From: Isoetes taiwanensis
Lineage: Eukaryota > Streptophyta > Lycopodiopsida > Isoetales > Isoetaceae
Assembly: GCA_021234155.1 (NCBI GenBank)
Contig: JAJEKV010000040.1
Span: forward strand, 8,911,541 to 8,975,540
Length of the DNA: 64,000 nucleotides
Direction: 5' to 3'
In this document: positions 45,451-57,250 of the stretch, in pieces
Position numbering within the stretch: position 1 is the stretch's first letter
Layout of the letters: every line of letters starts with the position of its first letter
The notes under the pieces: model-generated
What the model was told of the DNA's origin: nothing
The model's database searches: none
The model's input: only the letters and a program-made list of their open reading frames with translations
Made by a program: the position numbers and the translations under genes

Positions 45451-47728
45451 GGTGTATATTCACACGGGGGGTTACTCCGGGCAACGAGAGCTGTCGGATT
45501 GGCATATTTGCCATTTATTCCAAGATCTGGACCGTACATAGCGATCCTCGTTTGTGGGGTATGCATGTACAAGTTTTTGTATACCGTATATTAAAGTTTG
45601 TAAAATACTATAAGGTTTGAGAGAATATACTTAATGGTGTTAATTTTGTACATGTATCGTAAATTTTTTGGGGCTCTCGCTGCCCTACATAACCCCCCGT
45701 GTGAATATACACCCAAACCAAAGGGGGTTTAAGGGGGATTTTAATTTAAATGTGTCAAATGCAATGGTTTGTGTTAATAATGTTCATGGTAGTTGTGTGT
45801 TAATGGTTTGTGTTAACTAAAAAAATTTTTGGCCCCTTCGGGGCCTTAAGGATGGTGTAGGGGTGTAGATATAGAAATTACCTATACCTAATACTCTAAT
45901 GATAGATGGAAGGGCACTAAGAAATCCATAAATGCATGTAACAATGGTAGTAGAGCTAAAAACAAGCGCCATTACATTCGAAGTCCTAGTATTAAGTGTG
46001 ACATAATACCATGATAGATAATAGACAAATGGTAACCCATGTTACAATTTTTTATTATCAAATGCCTTGCTCTTTGTCGGTAACAATAAATAAATATGTA
46101 GCATAATAACCTAGTCGTGTAGCACATTTCTCAAGAACTCAAATACCAAATACCTTAGCGGTTCCCATGACATCATATCAAAATCCAGCATTTAAAAACT
46201 TGTTCAACAAGCAGGGGATGTTCGTGGGCTCCAACATAGCATCCGGTGACAATCATCCGTTGACACCGCTTCCTATAGCATCCAAAGAAATCACTTTATG
46301 CACTTGTAACTAGGCAAGCTTGATTGTAAAAAAGAAGAAACATCCCAAGTCTTCAAGGTCTCTCAAGCATCAAATATAAAAATCCAACTTCAAAAACCAT
46401 GGACAAAAAAAAATGGCCCATTTACTAACTCAATAAGGAAGAATTAGATTTCATTTAGTAAAGAATGGAGTGTCAACACAATTGCAGGATGTACAGGACA
46501 AGTGGAAATAGAACTAAGCAAGAAAACAAAGAGAAACAATAAATACAATATGGAATTGAAGCTTCGTGCACGATAGAACTTATCAAATTCCGGTTAGAAT
46601 GGAAATCAACCTAATGTTGTCAAAGCACGTCCCAAAATGCACTTGAAATCACCATTTGTTCATTTCCTAACTAGGTGTATCCAAACTTCTTCACCAAGGT
46701 CATTCTTGTAGTTGCTGATTGCAAAACTTGGTTTCGTCTTGAAATAACCTGTACCCAACGCCAGAAAGAAAAATCTTGCAACTACTTAAGAAATAAACCT
46801 GTTGGAGAACCAAGGTCTGGCCAAAATGGTATGTGGCTAAGCGAAACTCTGCTACTGCCGCATGAAACCCATAATGCAAAACTCCAGAAAACAAAGGCCT
46901 GGTCGAATGGTCTAACTTAAACCAAAGAGGCTCAGCATTGCATTTCGTTTCCATCAAATTGTATTCCTGTTGGTTAGTACCATACTTATCTGCGAGTCAA
47001 TCATGAGCTGTGCAGCCAGAGATCAAATCTTTCAGGCTTTGGAAGCATGCCTTTACATTACAAATCTTCGTCAAAATATGGACTACTCATTCCAGTACAA
47101 CACAGAGGGAAAGAAATCTCTTCTTCCCTTCAACAAAAAAAGTGAAGAAATCGATCCATACCTGTTTCTGTTTCTATACCTGTTTCTGTTTCTGTTTTTG
47201 TAAATCCGCCATAGCCAGGTCTGGCGATGCTATATATTCAATCCGCCACATTCAAGTGAGGCAGAATCTTAAAACCTGAAATTTCCATCAAATCAGACAT
47301 TCCCTAAGTCCGGCAGAAGCTCTAATCCGTCATAGTCAAGTCCGGTATGCCGCCATAGCTCTTTGCTCCCATATCGGAATGGAGTTCTTCCATCCTTGCC
47401 TTAGCCGATTGGAGCCATTCCAACCCTAGAAAAAAAGAGCTCGACATCTGCATGCCGAGTTTGAAAATTTGTCTAAAAATGGTGCATTGGAAAAGGGCTT
47501 CCATTGTAAACCCTTGGATTAAAAACTCCTAGGGTCAATCATGGCCATTAAGATGGGTAAGAGGAGCAAAAACCATTAAGAATGTGGAACTAAAACATAA
47601 AAATACCGCGCGCACTCTAGATATACTGATCAGTACATCTCGTGGAATACGCCCTCAAAATCATATGAAAACCATATTAAAAAGTGTACAAAAATACAAA
47701 AGAAACCCCCTGTTATTATGCTACATAT
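45451..47728. repeat. 2.28-kb dispersed repeat, copy 2
   Basis: The partner of 130-2395. It sits between the transposase gene and the accessory gene of the TIR element. At the left border TATATTCACACGG is doubled. No clean target duplication was found, although ATGCTATAT and ATGCTACATAT occur at the two borders. The right MITE arm is retained and pairs perfectly with GTGTATATTCACACGG. Confidence 0.85.
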
Positions 47729-48187
47729 AGTAATTTACAAAAATCCAAGCATTTTGACAAAGCCATTGAATTTATTGTAAATACATAAATCAAGACACAA
47801 ACATATATGAACATGTTCAAAAACCTAAAAAAGAAGGAACTACATTGTTCATTTTCCTCTAACGCTTCAACTTTGTATTTGGAATAAGAAAGAAAGTGAA
47901 AAATATAAACCCTATTTGAAATTTATTAAAGTTAGTACATACAATGGTGTTGAATTTCGGGCTAATCTATCTATTTTTCCAAGCCCATTCTATCTTAGGT
48001 TTAGCTAATCGATGTCCTGATGGATATGTCTGGAGGTAAAGGTTTGGCTATTCAACCTAAAAACTCACTTGGGTGGCAAAAAACTTGGGCTAAAATTTTC
48101 TTTTTTTTGGGCATTTTTTCCATTTACTTTAGCCGTTTTTCTTGGCAAAACTACTACAAAATAGCCATTTGGCTAATCTTAGCCGTT
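47729..48187. other. Intergenic, GGCTAA-rich
   Basis: There is no gene. GGCTAA/TTAGCC-type words are frequent at about 47945-48190 and also at 45293-45440, on the other side of repeat copy 2. With the repeat removed these form one block between the convergent genes. Confidence 0.5.
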
Positions 48188-48439
48188 ATTTTATTCCATG
48201 ATGTTGTGAACTTCCTGATTTGGTATTTTAGCTCCAAACTGTCTTTGAAAGAGACTAACATAAACAAGAGTAACTGTCTTCTCTACATATTGTTCAAGAG
48301 TCATGTCTTCTTCATCACTTTCCTCGTCAGATTTGGGAAGCTCAGGTGTGGGATCTTCATGTGTGGGATCTTCAGGTTTATTTGCAGATACAGCACCTTT
48401 AGAAACATCACTTGCTTGCACAACTGGCATGCTTTGATC

Positions 48440-48600
48440 AAAGTGCATCTCAGCAACAGTTGGAGACTGGGGAATGATTGGCATTTCAGGAACAATTGGC
48501 ATTGGTGGAATGATTGGCATTTCAGGAACAATGGGCATTGGTGGAATGATTGGCATCTCAGGAACAATGGGCATTGGTGGAATGATTGGTATTTCGTGAA
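48440..48600 (-). repeat. PMPIVPEMPII-coding tandem repeat
   Basis: A 36-bp unit encodes MPIVPEMPIIPP, repeated about three times plus degenerate copies. The repeat lies in the accessory gene just before an acidic C-terminus (SDEESDEEDMTLEQYVE). Confidence 0.8.
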
Positions 48601-49329
48601 CCGGTGTAGCGAGAAATAGATGGCATGGTAGGAATAGTTGCCATTGCGAATAGATGGCATTGTAGGCATCGTGATTGATTCAAATGCGGCATTAGCAAAG
48701 CACCTAAATCTATCTTGAGAGATCTTCAATTTGGCTTCCACATGCTTCGCATTTTGCACCAAGCCACCTGGCGGCATTGTTGGTAATCGAACCACATGTT
48801 TGCAATCAGGCCGAGTTAAAAGACTCACCGGATTGCTCAATGTAGCTTCTCGCCAAACAAAAAGTGAAATGTTCAAACTATTAATTTCAAATCAAACATT
48901 AAATGTATCCTACATTAAGCACATACACGAGTTCTTTCTCACATTGTGCACTCTTGATACATACATTGGCAGATTTTTTAGCATACTTCCTCACTAATTT
49001 CCCTTTAGGAGTTGGATTCTCACAAAGTGAGTCTCTCTAGCAGGAGTCTCTTTGGCAGATTTCTTCAAAGCCTGCTTAGCACCTGCACCCTTCTTATAAG
49101 GACCTCTCTTCTTTCCACTTTTTGGCACATCTGAAAGCAAAAACATGTGGTTAAACTTGATTCATTTCACAAAAACACCTCTCATTAAAAAGGGCAGCAA
49201 AAAATAACCTTTAGTTGCAACAGGAGGTCGTGCACTACACTTTTTAGGCTTGCCTTTTCTCTCATTTGGAAGCTTGGCCACAATAACTACATCACTAACA
49301 GCAGGTGCAGCATTTGCCCCTTCCTTTTC

Positions 49330-49800
49330 AACTGGTGGGATATTTTCAAGATCAACATCATCTGCAGCCCAAATTGCCTTGTCTTCTCCTCTTCTCCTTC
49401 TTGTGGAAACTACTGCAACAAGAATAAAAATGTTAAGAAGAAAGTTTTTGAATTACAGAATGCAAGTTGACATTTGCTTGCCTTTCTGTGGCGAGGTGTT
49501 TTGAAGATCAAGATCATCTGCAGCATCTGTATTGTCTTCTCCTCTTCTCTTTCTGGTGGAAACAACTGCAATAAGAATAAAAATGTTAAGAAGAAAGTTT
49601 TTGAAATACAGAATGCAAGTTGACATTTGCTTGCCTTTCTGTGGCGAGTTGTTTTGAAGATCAAGATCTTCTGCAGCAGCATCTTCAGGTGTCTGGTCTT
49701 CTCCTCTTCTCTTCCCGCTGGAAACTACTGCAATAACAAAAAAATAAATTAAGAAGAAAGTTTTACAATTACAAATTGAAATTGACATTTGCTTGCCTTT
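49330..49800 (-). repeat. Tandemly duplicated exon-intron units
   Basis: CTTGCCTTTCTGTGG marks the units at 49477, 49630 and 49792, periods 153 and 162 bp. Each unit holds an exon encoding (V)VST(R)KRRGED...DLDLQN(T/N)SPQKGKQ and an intron with GTCAAC donor and TTGCAG/TGCAG acceptor. Confidence 0.8.
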
Positions 49801-49807
49801 CTGTGGT

Positions 49808-51453
49808 TGTGACGCTCCCTGCTAAACATACGGCGTCCGGCCGTACACTCGGCAGGAAATCCCCCATCCGGCTCAACAACCGCACGGGCCCTTCGTCTAC
49901 CCCGCACTCTGAGGTGACCCTTAGTGCGGGGAGGGAACACGAAGGTGTCTTGCGCGCCCTTCCCCTATGGGCTCCTATAACAGCGGAAGCGATAACACGT
50001 CAGAACTAGCATCAAACATATACAAATACTACCTCGAAGGGTAGTGCACCACGCATATACCAATACAAAGATGATAAACACAAACCGTGAAACATGAGAG
50101 CTCCTACCCCGGCTCAGACTCATAAGGAGGATGACCGACCGGCTAGGCCTCAAGATAGAGCAGACCGAGTCATGGCAATGGCGAGGGCTGGCATAGATCA
50201 ATGGCTAGGGTTGACCACTCCATCCGCCCCTCCTGTGCATACTTTGCAGATGGGCTAAATCAGGCTCTGGCATGACTCTAGCCTTCCGGATACGCAGCCC
50301 TATGGCATCACCCATCGGGACTGCTCCAGGTTGCATCTCCCTGGTCCGATGAGGCAGGAAGGGTTGCATCTCCCCTTCCCAGGGCCTAGAGGAGCCGTGG
50401 GCGACTAGAGAACCATGGCGACACATGATTCGTACCCGACTGAACCCCCCAAAACGAGAGCCAAGCCAACACTTGCAGCTCTCGAGAGGCAGGGCAACAC
50501 CATTGCCCCAGGAGGTGTCGGACCCATGCTCGGCCCACACGAAGTGACCGACCATAAGCCTAGCCCACTATGGGATCCCCCGAAGCCCCCACTCGGCAGG
50601 GATCCTCCCTCCACATTCCCTCTAGCCCCGTTATGTGGTGCTGAGTCATATCATAGCCTCGATAGCCTGGTGGGCTCCTATGCACAGGCCGCAACTAATA
50701 GGAACTAAGGGATCTACTCTAGGAGCATACTACATATGGCCCTAGGTCTCTACCCCCCTTCCCAATACAAGAGGAGCAAACATGATCAACCATCATCACA
50801 TAATCATCATATCATGAGAATAATCATAAGAAGAACATCTTAACCTAATCATACAACCTAACTAAGGGTTAGGGTTCATTGATTAGGGTTCAAGATGTTG
50901 AATACGGGTTCTAGGATGGCTCTACTCTAGATACAAGATACTAGCACATCTGGAATGCTAATTCCAGATGAGCTATCGCAACTACTACCCTACATACCTG
51001 CTCCTGATGCTCTCCCTCCAGATCCGTGTGCCTCCATGGTCTTCGACTCACAAGATGCTGCTCCTACTCCAAGAACGAGTCTACCCTGCTGGGGCTGCTG
51101 CACCAGCCTATGTCACAACAAACGATGTTCGAAACAGGGTCTCGAACGAGTAGGTGAGTCTCTGGGTGCTAGGGCTGGAAAGAGGGCTAGGGTTAGGGTT
51201 TAGGCCTATATAAGTTAGGTCCAACTAGGATGCCACGTGGCACCAATCGGGTGCGTCCTGTGTGGCGGGTGCCCAATAGGTTAAGGCCACATGGATAATG
51301 GTCTAAACCTATGGTTGGCTAAGTTATGAGAATAACTTGGCCATGCCCCCTAATGCCACCATCTATGGTATACAAGGCTATGAAGCTAGACTTGTATAGT
51401 GATGGATCCAGGAATATACATATTTATGGCGTATATTCCCCTGGACCGTCACA
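49808..51453 (-). mobile_element. Chromovirus solo LTR with GTGGT duplication
   Basis: TGTGACG...CGTCACA, 1,646 bp, the same family as the element at 21.9-34.1 kb. GTGGT stands immediately outside both ends (49803-49807, 51454-51458). Removing LTR plus one duplication restores the accessory-gene reading frame, so this is a solo LTR left by recombination between two LTRs. Confidence 0.95.
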
Positions 51454-53226
51454 GTGGTGATGTCATTGACCTGGTTAAAGTGCTCTTATCCTGACCCTGT
51501 ACAATATCAGCATCTTCCTCTTCTTCTTCAGCATCATCTTCAGCTGGATCTTCTGCACTCTCCTTAATAGGTAAGAAGTCTAGGTATCCAAGTTCAGCAT
51601 ACAACTCTCTCGATATATCTCGTTTGCAAACCATGCATTGTAGGTTTTCCACACATTGCTGGAAACAAAAGAGGTGATATTTGTGTCCACAAACCAATTG
51701 GACAAACATGCTATAAGATGGACTAAAAGCAAAGCCACAAACTTGGCAACCATCTTCAAAATTGATAACAAGCGGTCACCTCGGACTAGGTTTTTACAAT
51801 GCTTGTGCTCATAAAATTATCCCCAAGTAATTTAGATTTTTAACCTTCACCTTGTAATCATCAACAAATTGCAATCTTAGCCCCGCAAGTCGGTTTCTTA
51901 GATCCGTTAGTTGCTGGTCCAAATCTGCACTATTATCGACTTGCCTCTTCCTTTTCAAAATCGTGAGCAATGACAAACCAAGCTTTGATTCATCTTGACA
52001 AAGCTTTCCAAGGGCCTGGTCTTCATCCGGACAAACCTCTACAAGGTCTTCAATCATTACTTTAGTCTTCTTCAATCTATCCGGAGATGTATACCGCTTT
52101 GCCTCATCAAAGCCCGCCATCAAGCCCTCAACTCGATTTTCTGAAACTCCAGCTCGATCTTTGCTTTTGTATACGTGAAATTGATTCTTCAAAACCTAAC
52201 ATGTCGGGCTCTAAAGAAGAAACACCCATACTAATGTTCTTGAGCAATCTCCTCCATATCCGCTTTATGTCTCTTGTTTCTATTGGAAATCTTAATTCTT
52301 TCAAAGGCAAATGTAGCCCAATCCAACATATACTTACCGGGGTTTCTTTTAGCTCTTGAGAGTGTGCCGCCATGCAAATGCACGGCAAAAAATAGTTCTA
52401 GCTTCATTGTTCTTCTAACCAAACCGATAGATTTTCTTGATCAATACCTTGATCGATTCTCAAACTCGCCTAATGCAAGACACTTTTATTTTGTTATCCT
52501 TCTTTACTTCTTGAGACCAAACTGTCAAAAAATCTGACTTAGGGCAATCTGTCCAAGTGATACTGCAAGGATCTTTGCCCTCATTGCACAAGCCACGATA
52601 TTGGACAAACTCCTCGAATGTGTAAGCTATCTTCATCCGCAAAATAAATAGAAGGTAAATCGAGAAATGAGGTCGGATCATAACAGGATAAATAAGAACA
52701 TTAAGCATCCAAAATTGAAAAGCCAGTAACTTAAAGAATCGAGAATGGAGGCCTTTATTCGACTTTAAGCCTAAAAGATCGACTGGAAACTAAAAAAATG
52801 ATCCCGGATCATAAAGACTTCAAAAATTAACCATTGTCATCATCCTTTCACATAAAGGAACGAAAAAGATCGGCCTTGTTATCTATCTTTACCCGAAAAT
52901 ATAGAATGCAAAAGAAACTTTACCTCTGGTTCTTTGCAAATCCGGAATCTGTCTCTTCACTTAGGCGCCATCATAGAACCGACTATCGGATTTGTAGCCA
53001 GCCGGACAATCATGGGAAGCATGGCAATGATGAAGATGGAGTAGAGAATCATAGCTCGCCTAGTTCGCCGAGCACGCAAAAAAACCCGCGCCCTAGGGTT
53101 CCGTCCGAAGTCGAGAAAAGTAATTAAATTAAAAAAAAAAAAATTGGAGGGAAAAAGGGGTTGGGGGGTGCTTTGGAGGGGTGCTTGCCATGCGCGTTTT
53201 TGCCCCCCAATATTGTGCTTTGACCC

Positions 53227-53701
53227 AAAGGACTCTACTCCAAATACCGACTCCTGAGGAACTCCCTCCTGCTCCCGGCGTCTCCACGGTCTTCAAGGGG
53301 TTCGAAATAGCTCCCACTCCTACCGATGTGTGCATGCTCCAGGGGTGGTTGTGCTATGCTATGCATAGCAGACAGTCTCGAAACGGAGTTTCGAGCGCGA
53401 ACAAGATTCCAAGACTGTTGGAGCTAGAAAAATGGTCTAGGGTTAGGGTTTGGTCATTTATAGATTAGGGTTGATATGTCATGCCATGTGGCTCCAAACG
53501 GGTATGTCCATGTAGCGGGTGCCCAATATGATGGGGCCGTGTGGAAATGGTCTTATCCCCAAGGTTGGCTAAGTTATATAAATAACTTAGCCATGCTCCC
53601 TTCCACATTCTATAGAATACAAGGCTACTAAGGTAGGCTTGTATGGTGACGTGGCCTAGAAATATACGTATTTATATCGTATATTCTAGGGGAACGTCAC
53701 A
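53227..53701 (-). repeat. Chromovirus LTR 3, right piece
   Basis: It continues the LTR interrupted at 42604 and ends GAACGTCACA at 53701. No PPT follows, so in element terms this is the outer end of a 5' LTR or a solo LTR whose first part is lost. Confidence 0.88.
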
Positions 53702-54119
53702 CAGAGTGATCAACAAAATCATCGATACAACATGTTACAGAGGCCGGCCACCATAGCTGAAGAAGAAAAAAAGTTACTTGCAAGAGGGAAAATGGTCTTC
53801 GTCGATGTGACAGTGACGTGGACGCAAATTGGTGGTCTAATAGCCCATGTGCAAAAAATACCCCTGAAAATACCCTTTTCCTGAAAAATACCACAGGGAG
53901 TCTCAAAAATACCCCTTTCCTTGGAACTAGCTAAAAATATTTATTTCCATGAAATTATTTTTTATGCTAGAAAGTACCCTGGTATTTATCGCAGTCCTCT
54001 ATTTTCTGAATAGTTCCTCTGTTATATAGTAATTCTTTATTTGAATCAGCCCAAAAATTACCCAATCCATTTGCAGGTTCCTTTTTGACCCAATCCCCCT
54101 TTCTTGAAAATACCCCAAT
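53702..54119. other. No gene; AATACCCC-rich stretch
   Basis: AAAATACCCC or close variants occur repeatedly at about 53855-54115 (AAAATACCCCTGAAAATACCC, CAAAAATACCCC, GAAAATACCCC). This is a simple decayed repeat, with no coding function. Confidence 0.5.
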
Positions 54120-54248
54120 CAGTTTCTCTCTTCTAGATCTTTTGCAAATCCTGCGTGACACTCAGCCAGGATTCTCCCGTTTGATCCAAGGGTCCTCACA
54201 CCTACCTTCGGCAACACCAAAGGCAAACCTCTAGATCAAAGTCCCCAA

Positions 54249-56666
54249 ATGCACATGGAGGAATTTGAGGTGTTAGCTATTCTTAATGGCCACGCTCAAC
54301 CGCAACTTAAATTTCATATTTTTTCGACCACGCTGCGAGGCGCCTCTCTTCGATGGCTCATGGCCAACAAAAGCCATTAGAAGCAGAATTTGCAAGAGAT
54401 GAAATCGGCATTTCTCTCTCATTATGGCACCACAGATGATGATCAGCTCCTGCTCAAACAACTCAATGATCTTCAGCAGCAACCCACGGAGTCTGCGCGT
54501 GATTTCGCGGACTGCCTTCACATTCTGGTCAGCAAGCTCGAGGAGTACCCCACGCAAAGCCATATTCTTGTCTGGTTTCTGCAGGGCCTACCTTCTGCCA
54601 TTCGTCTCATGACGGAGTACCTGCGTCCCAAGACTTTGGAGCAGGCGATCGAATTGGTCAATCACTCGGTCAATGTCTCCTCACACGGTGTGGCCCTCAC
54701 GGAACTACCTTTCATGCCCCCCGTTATGGTTCCTCAGAATGCGGTTCAGCCTCAACAAACCCCTCCTCAATGCACTCAGATCTGGTGCCACATCTGCAAA
54801 TATCAAGGACATCTTGCCAATGAATGCAACTCAACAAATGGCCCGCCTCATTGTAAACGATGCAACATGTGCAATCATACCACAGAAGAGTGCACTCATT
54901 CTCATCCTACACCCTTCAGGCAGAAAATGGTTTTTCAGGTGCAAACCACGCCGCAGCAGCAACAATCATACCAGCCTCAGCAATTTCAAGCTCAACCACC
55001 TCAATAGTATCAACAATCTCAGCAACCTCAGCAGTCTCGGGGTCAAGGCCCCCGTCCACCTTTTGATCCTTCCAAGGCTCAGTGTTATCATTGTCAGGAA
55101 TGGGGTCATACCACCACGGCGTGCCCTCAACTTTCACAAGTCCAAGTTCAACTTCCGGGAACAAATCAAACTGCCTCTGTCTGCCTCACGGCTTATCAAC
55201 TCTGGGTTGCCAATGGCAAACAAGGCCCACGACCTGTCTTAAGGAAGCCACCACGGCCACCTCAACAACAGCGACCACAACAAGTAGCGTCATCCTCCAC
55301 TCCTTTGGATCAACAAGCTCAAGAGGAAATTTATCAGGCACTCAACCCTCCAGTGCAGCAGTCAAATTGGATTGGTTTGGTTTCTCGCCAGACCAGGGCT
55401 TCATGCCCCTTGACTATCATCCCTCACGACACGCAACCTGCTTTTGCTATCGACACGGTCCCTCCTGAAGATGAAAAAAAGGTCCACTTTGCGCCCGATT
55501 TGGATAAGCTCATGCCTCATGTCATGCCCAAGGTGCGACAGAGTATTCTCAAACTCATGCAGGCTGCTGAAGGCCGCACACTGGCCAATGTTCATGCCAC
55601 AACAAGGGCTCAACAGCGTCAGGAGACACCTTCATCATCTAAAAATCCACGCTCTCAACCGTATCCCAATATTGCTGCAGAGGTGGAGCTTCTCAAAGAG
55701 GTTTCTGCTTCTTTGCCTCAGACTCCTGCCCCTTTGGATTTTGCTGATCCATTTTCTCATGTTCCTTTGGAACTCCAGGAAGAGCTTGCAAAAATCAAGA
55801 TCCCCTTGAGCCTGGCCACCATTTTGAAACTTTGTCCTGCTCTCAAGGACCAGTTGCCCCTTCCCACTGTTCTGGTCGGAGCCGCGGCTACATCAACACC
55901 CACGGTGCATGCCACGGTGGGCAATCAGCAAATCAATCATGTTCAAATTGATGGCGGAAGTGCTGTCAATCTCATTACTGATAAGCTCCGGAAGCAATTG
56001 GGCATCACACAACTCTACCGTGCCCCCTATGACATCAAGCTGGCCAATGGCCATATCACGCGACCTCAAGGCATCACTCCTCTCCTTCACATTAGCATTG
56101 GTGATCTCAAATTCCCCTTTGAATTTGGGGTTTGGAAAGCTGGCGAAGATCCGGGTGACTATGAAATGCTGGTCGGACGATCTTTTCCCCGCCAAGCTAA
56201 AAGTAATCATTACTGGGCCACGGATCAACTTGTCATTATTATGGATTTGGAAACTGGCAAGTTAATCTCTGTTGAACATGTCGAACCTTCAATCTCGGAT
56301 ACAGATTCTGAAGAAGCGCAAAATATCTATCATGTTCAGGCTCCACCAGCGAGTCTGCCTCTCTCATCCTACCCTGAGTATGCTGATCCCTGGGGTGAGA
56401 TGACTCTTGATCAGGACCAGGCTGTGGCAGCTCTGCTTGACCCTTACCTGGCTCCTTGTAATCGAATTCAACGTCTTGACCATTTTTCGGACACGGAACT
56501 TCCTCCTGCGACTGTGGATGTTCATGCCGTCATGAAGCAACCCCCGCTTGATGATGCTCAGCAGCCTCTCTTCTTCACCACTCAAAATGATGCCCCTTGT
56601 CGTTCAGGACACATAGGTTGTCCCACATATTCAAACTCCTCAGGCGGAAATCGTCGACATTGGTAA
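54249..56666 (+). pseudogene. Gypsy element 2 gag-protease, two in-frame TAG
   Basis: One frame runs from an ATG at 54249 to 56666, interrupted by TAG at 54378-54380 and 55005-55007. Gag core: STTLRGASLRWLMANK, FADCLHILVSKLEEYPTQS. Three CCHC knuckles follow: CHICKYQGHLANEC, CKRCNMCNHTTEEC and CYHCQEWGHTTTAC. A Gln/Pro-rich linker separates the second and third. The protease at about 55945-55985 reads QIDGGSAVNLI, with Gly in place of the usual Ser/Thr after Asp. Some gypsy lineages have similar active sites. The frame ends soon after, and RT lies in another frame. Confidence 0.88.
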
Positions 56667-57250
56667 CAATCAACCAGTCCGTCTAGCTGCCAATCTTCCA
56701 CCAACTTATAAAGCATGCGCTATCACGCTGTTCAAAAAATTCAAAACATATTTTTGCATGGAGCTACAAAGACTTTCGAGGTATCAAAAAAGAATTGGGG
56801 GAACTCACCATTCCCACCAAACCTGATGCATGCCCCATCTAGCAACGACAGTACAGGCTCAACCCCAATTATCGTGACCGTGTCAAGGCTGAAATTGATA
56901 AGCTTTTAGCTGCTGGCTTGATTTATGAGGTCAAACACTCAGAGTGGGTGAGCCCCATCGTCATTGCTCTCAAGCACAATGGTAAGATCCCTGATTGTGT
57001 GGACTATCGGAAACTCAATCAGGCCACGGAGCGTGATCACTTTCCACTTCCCTTCACAGACCAGGTCCTAGAAGAGGTGGCTGGTCATGAGATGTACTCT
57101 TTCATGGATGGTTTTTCAGGGTACAATCAAATTTCTATCAAGGAAGAAGATCAACTCAAAACTATTTTCACCACCCCGTGGGACACTTTCGCCTACAAGG
57201 TGGTTCCTTTTGGTCTATCAAATTCTCCATCAACGTTTCAGCGCTTCTAA
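56640..57250 (+). pseudogene. Gypsy element 2 reverse transcriptase, N-terminal half
   Basis: RT start NYRDRVKAEIDKLLAAGLIY, then SPIVIALKHNGKI, VDYRKLNQATERDHFPLPF, YSFMDGFSGYNQISI and PFGLSNSPSTFQR-stop at 57250. A stop near 56838 and a frame change separate it from protease. The catalytic FxDD block that should follow is absent. Confidence 0.9.

Larger units (their letters stand above)
48188..52720 (-). pseudogene. RING-like multi-exon accessory gene of the TIR element
   Basis: Minus-strand parts in order: EEFVQYRGLCNEGKDPCSIT and WTDCPKSDFLTVWSQEV (52630-52510). Next is LELFFAVHLHGGTLSRAKRN to ADMEEIAQEH (52400-52231). A coiled-coil-like part follows (LDQQLTDLRNRLAGL, ~51900). The RING-like finger is CQVCGF...LVCGHKYHLFCFQQC and CMVCKRDI (51750-51590), then an acidic tail. 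Then come three short tandemly duplicated exons (RKRRGEDNTDAADDLDLQN type, 49800-49330) with GT-AG introns. The end is a Met/Pro/Ile/Val-repeat acidic region with a stop at about 48191. A solo LTR splits SPQKGKQ. Frame changes near 52450 and 48600 suggest decay. RING fingers usually act in ubiquitination, but the role here is unknown. Confidence 0.6.
42605..53226. mobile_element. 10.6-kb TIR DNA transposon with two convergent genes
   Basis: Both ends carry the same 27-bp inverted repeat, starting GGGTCAAAGCACAATATT, with no mismatch. AAAG flanks both sides (42601-42604, 53227-53230), and the split LTR joins cleanly when the element is removed, which proves the insertion. A transposase-like gene lies on plus (about 43.1-45.3 kb) and a RING-like multi-exon gene on minus (about 52.7-48.2 kb). 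The element holds two later insertions, a 2.28-kb repeat and a solo LTR. Without them it is about 6.7 kb. The TIR and 4-bp duplication do not match hAT, CACTA, Mutator or piggyBac. A Sola-like assignment is possible because that superfamily makes 4-bp duplications, but I cannot confirm it. Confidence 0.9.

Noticed and set aside
49250-49504. Plus-strand ORF opposite the duplicated exons
   Set aside because: The minus strand has repeated exons with GT-AG borders and shared peptide motifs.
53702-54119. Upstream part of the 5' LTR of gypsy element 2
   Set aside because: Direct comparison with the 3' LTR shows similarity only from about 54120.
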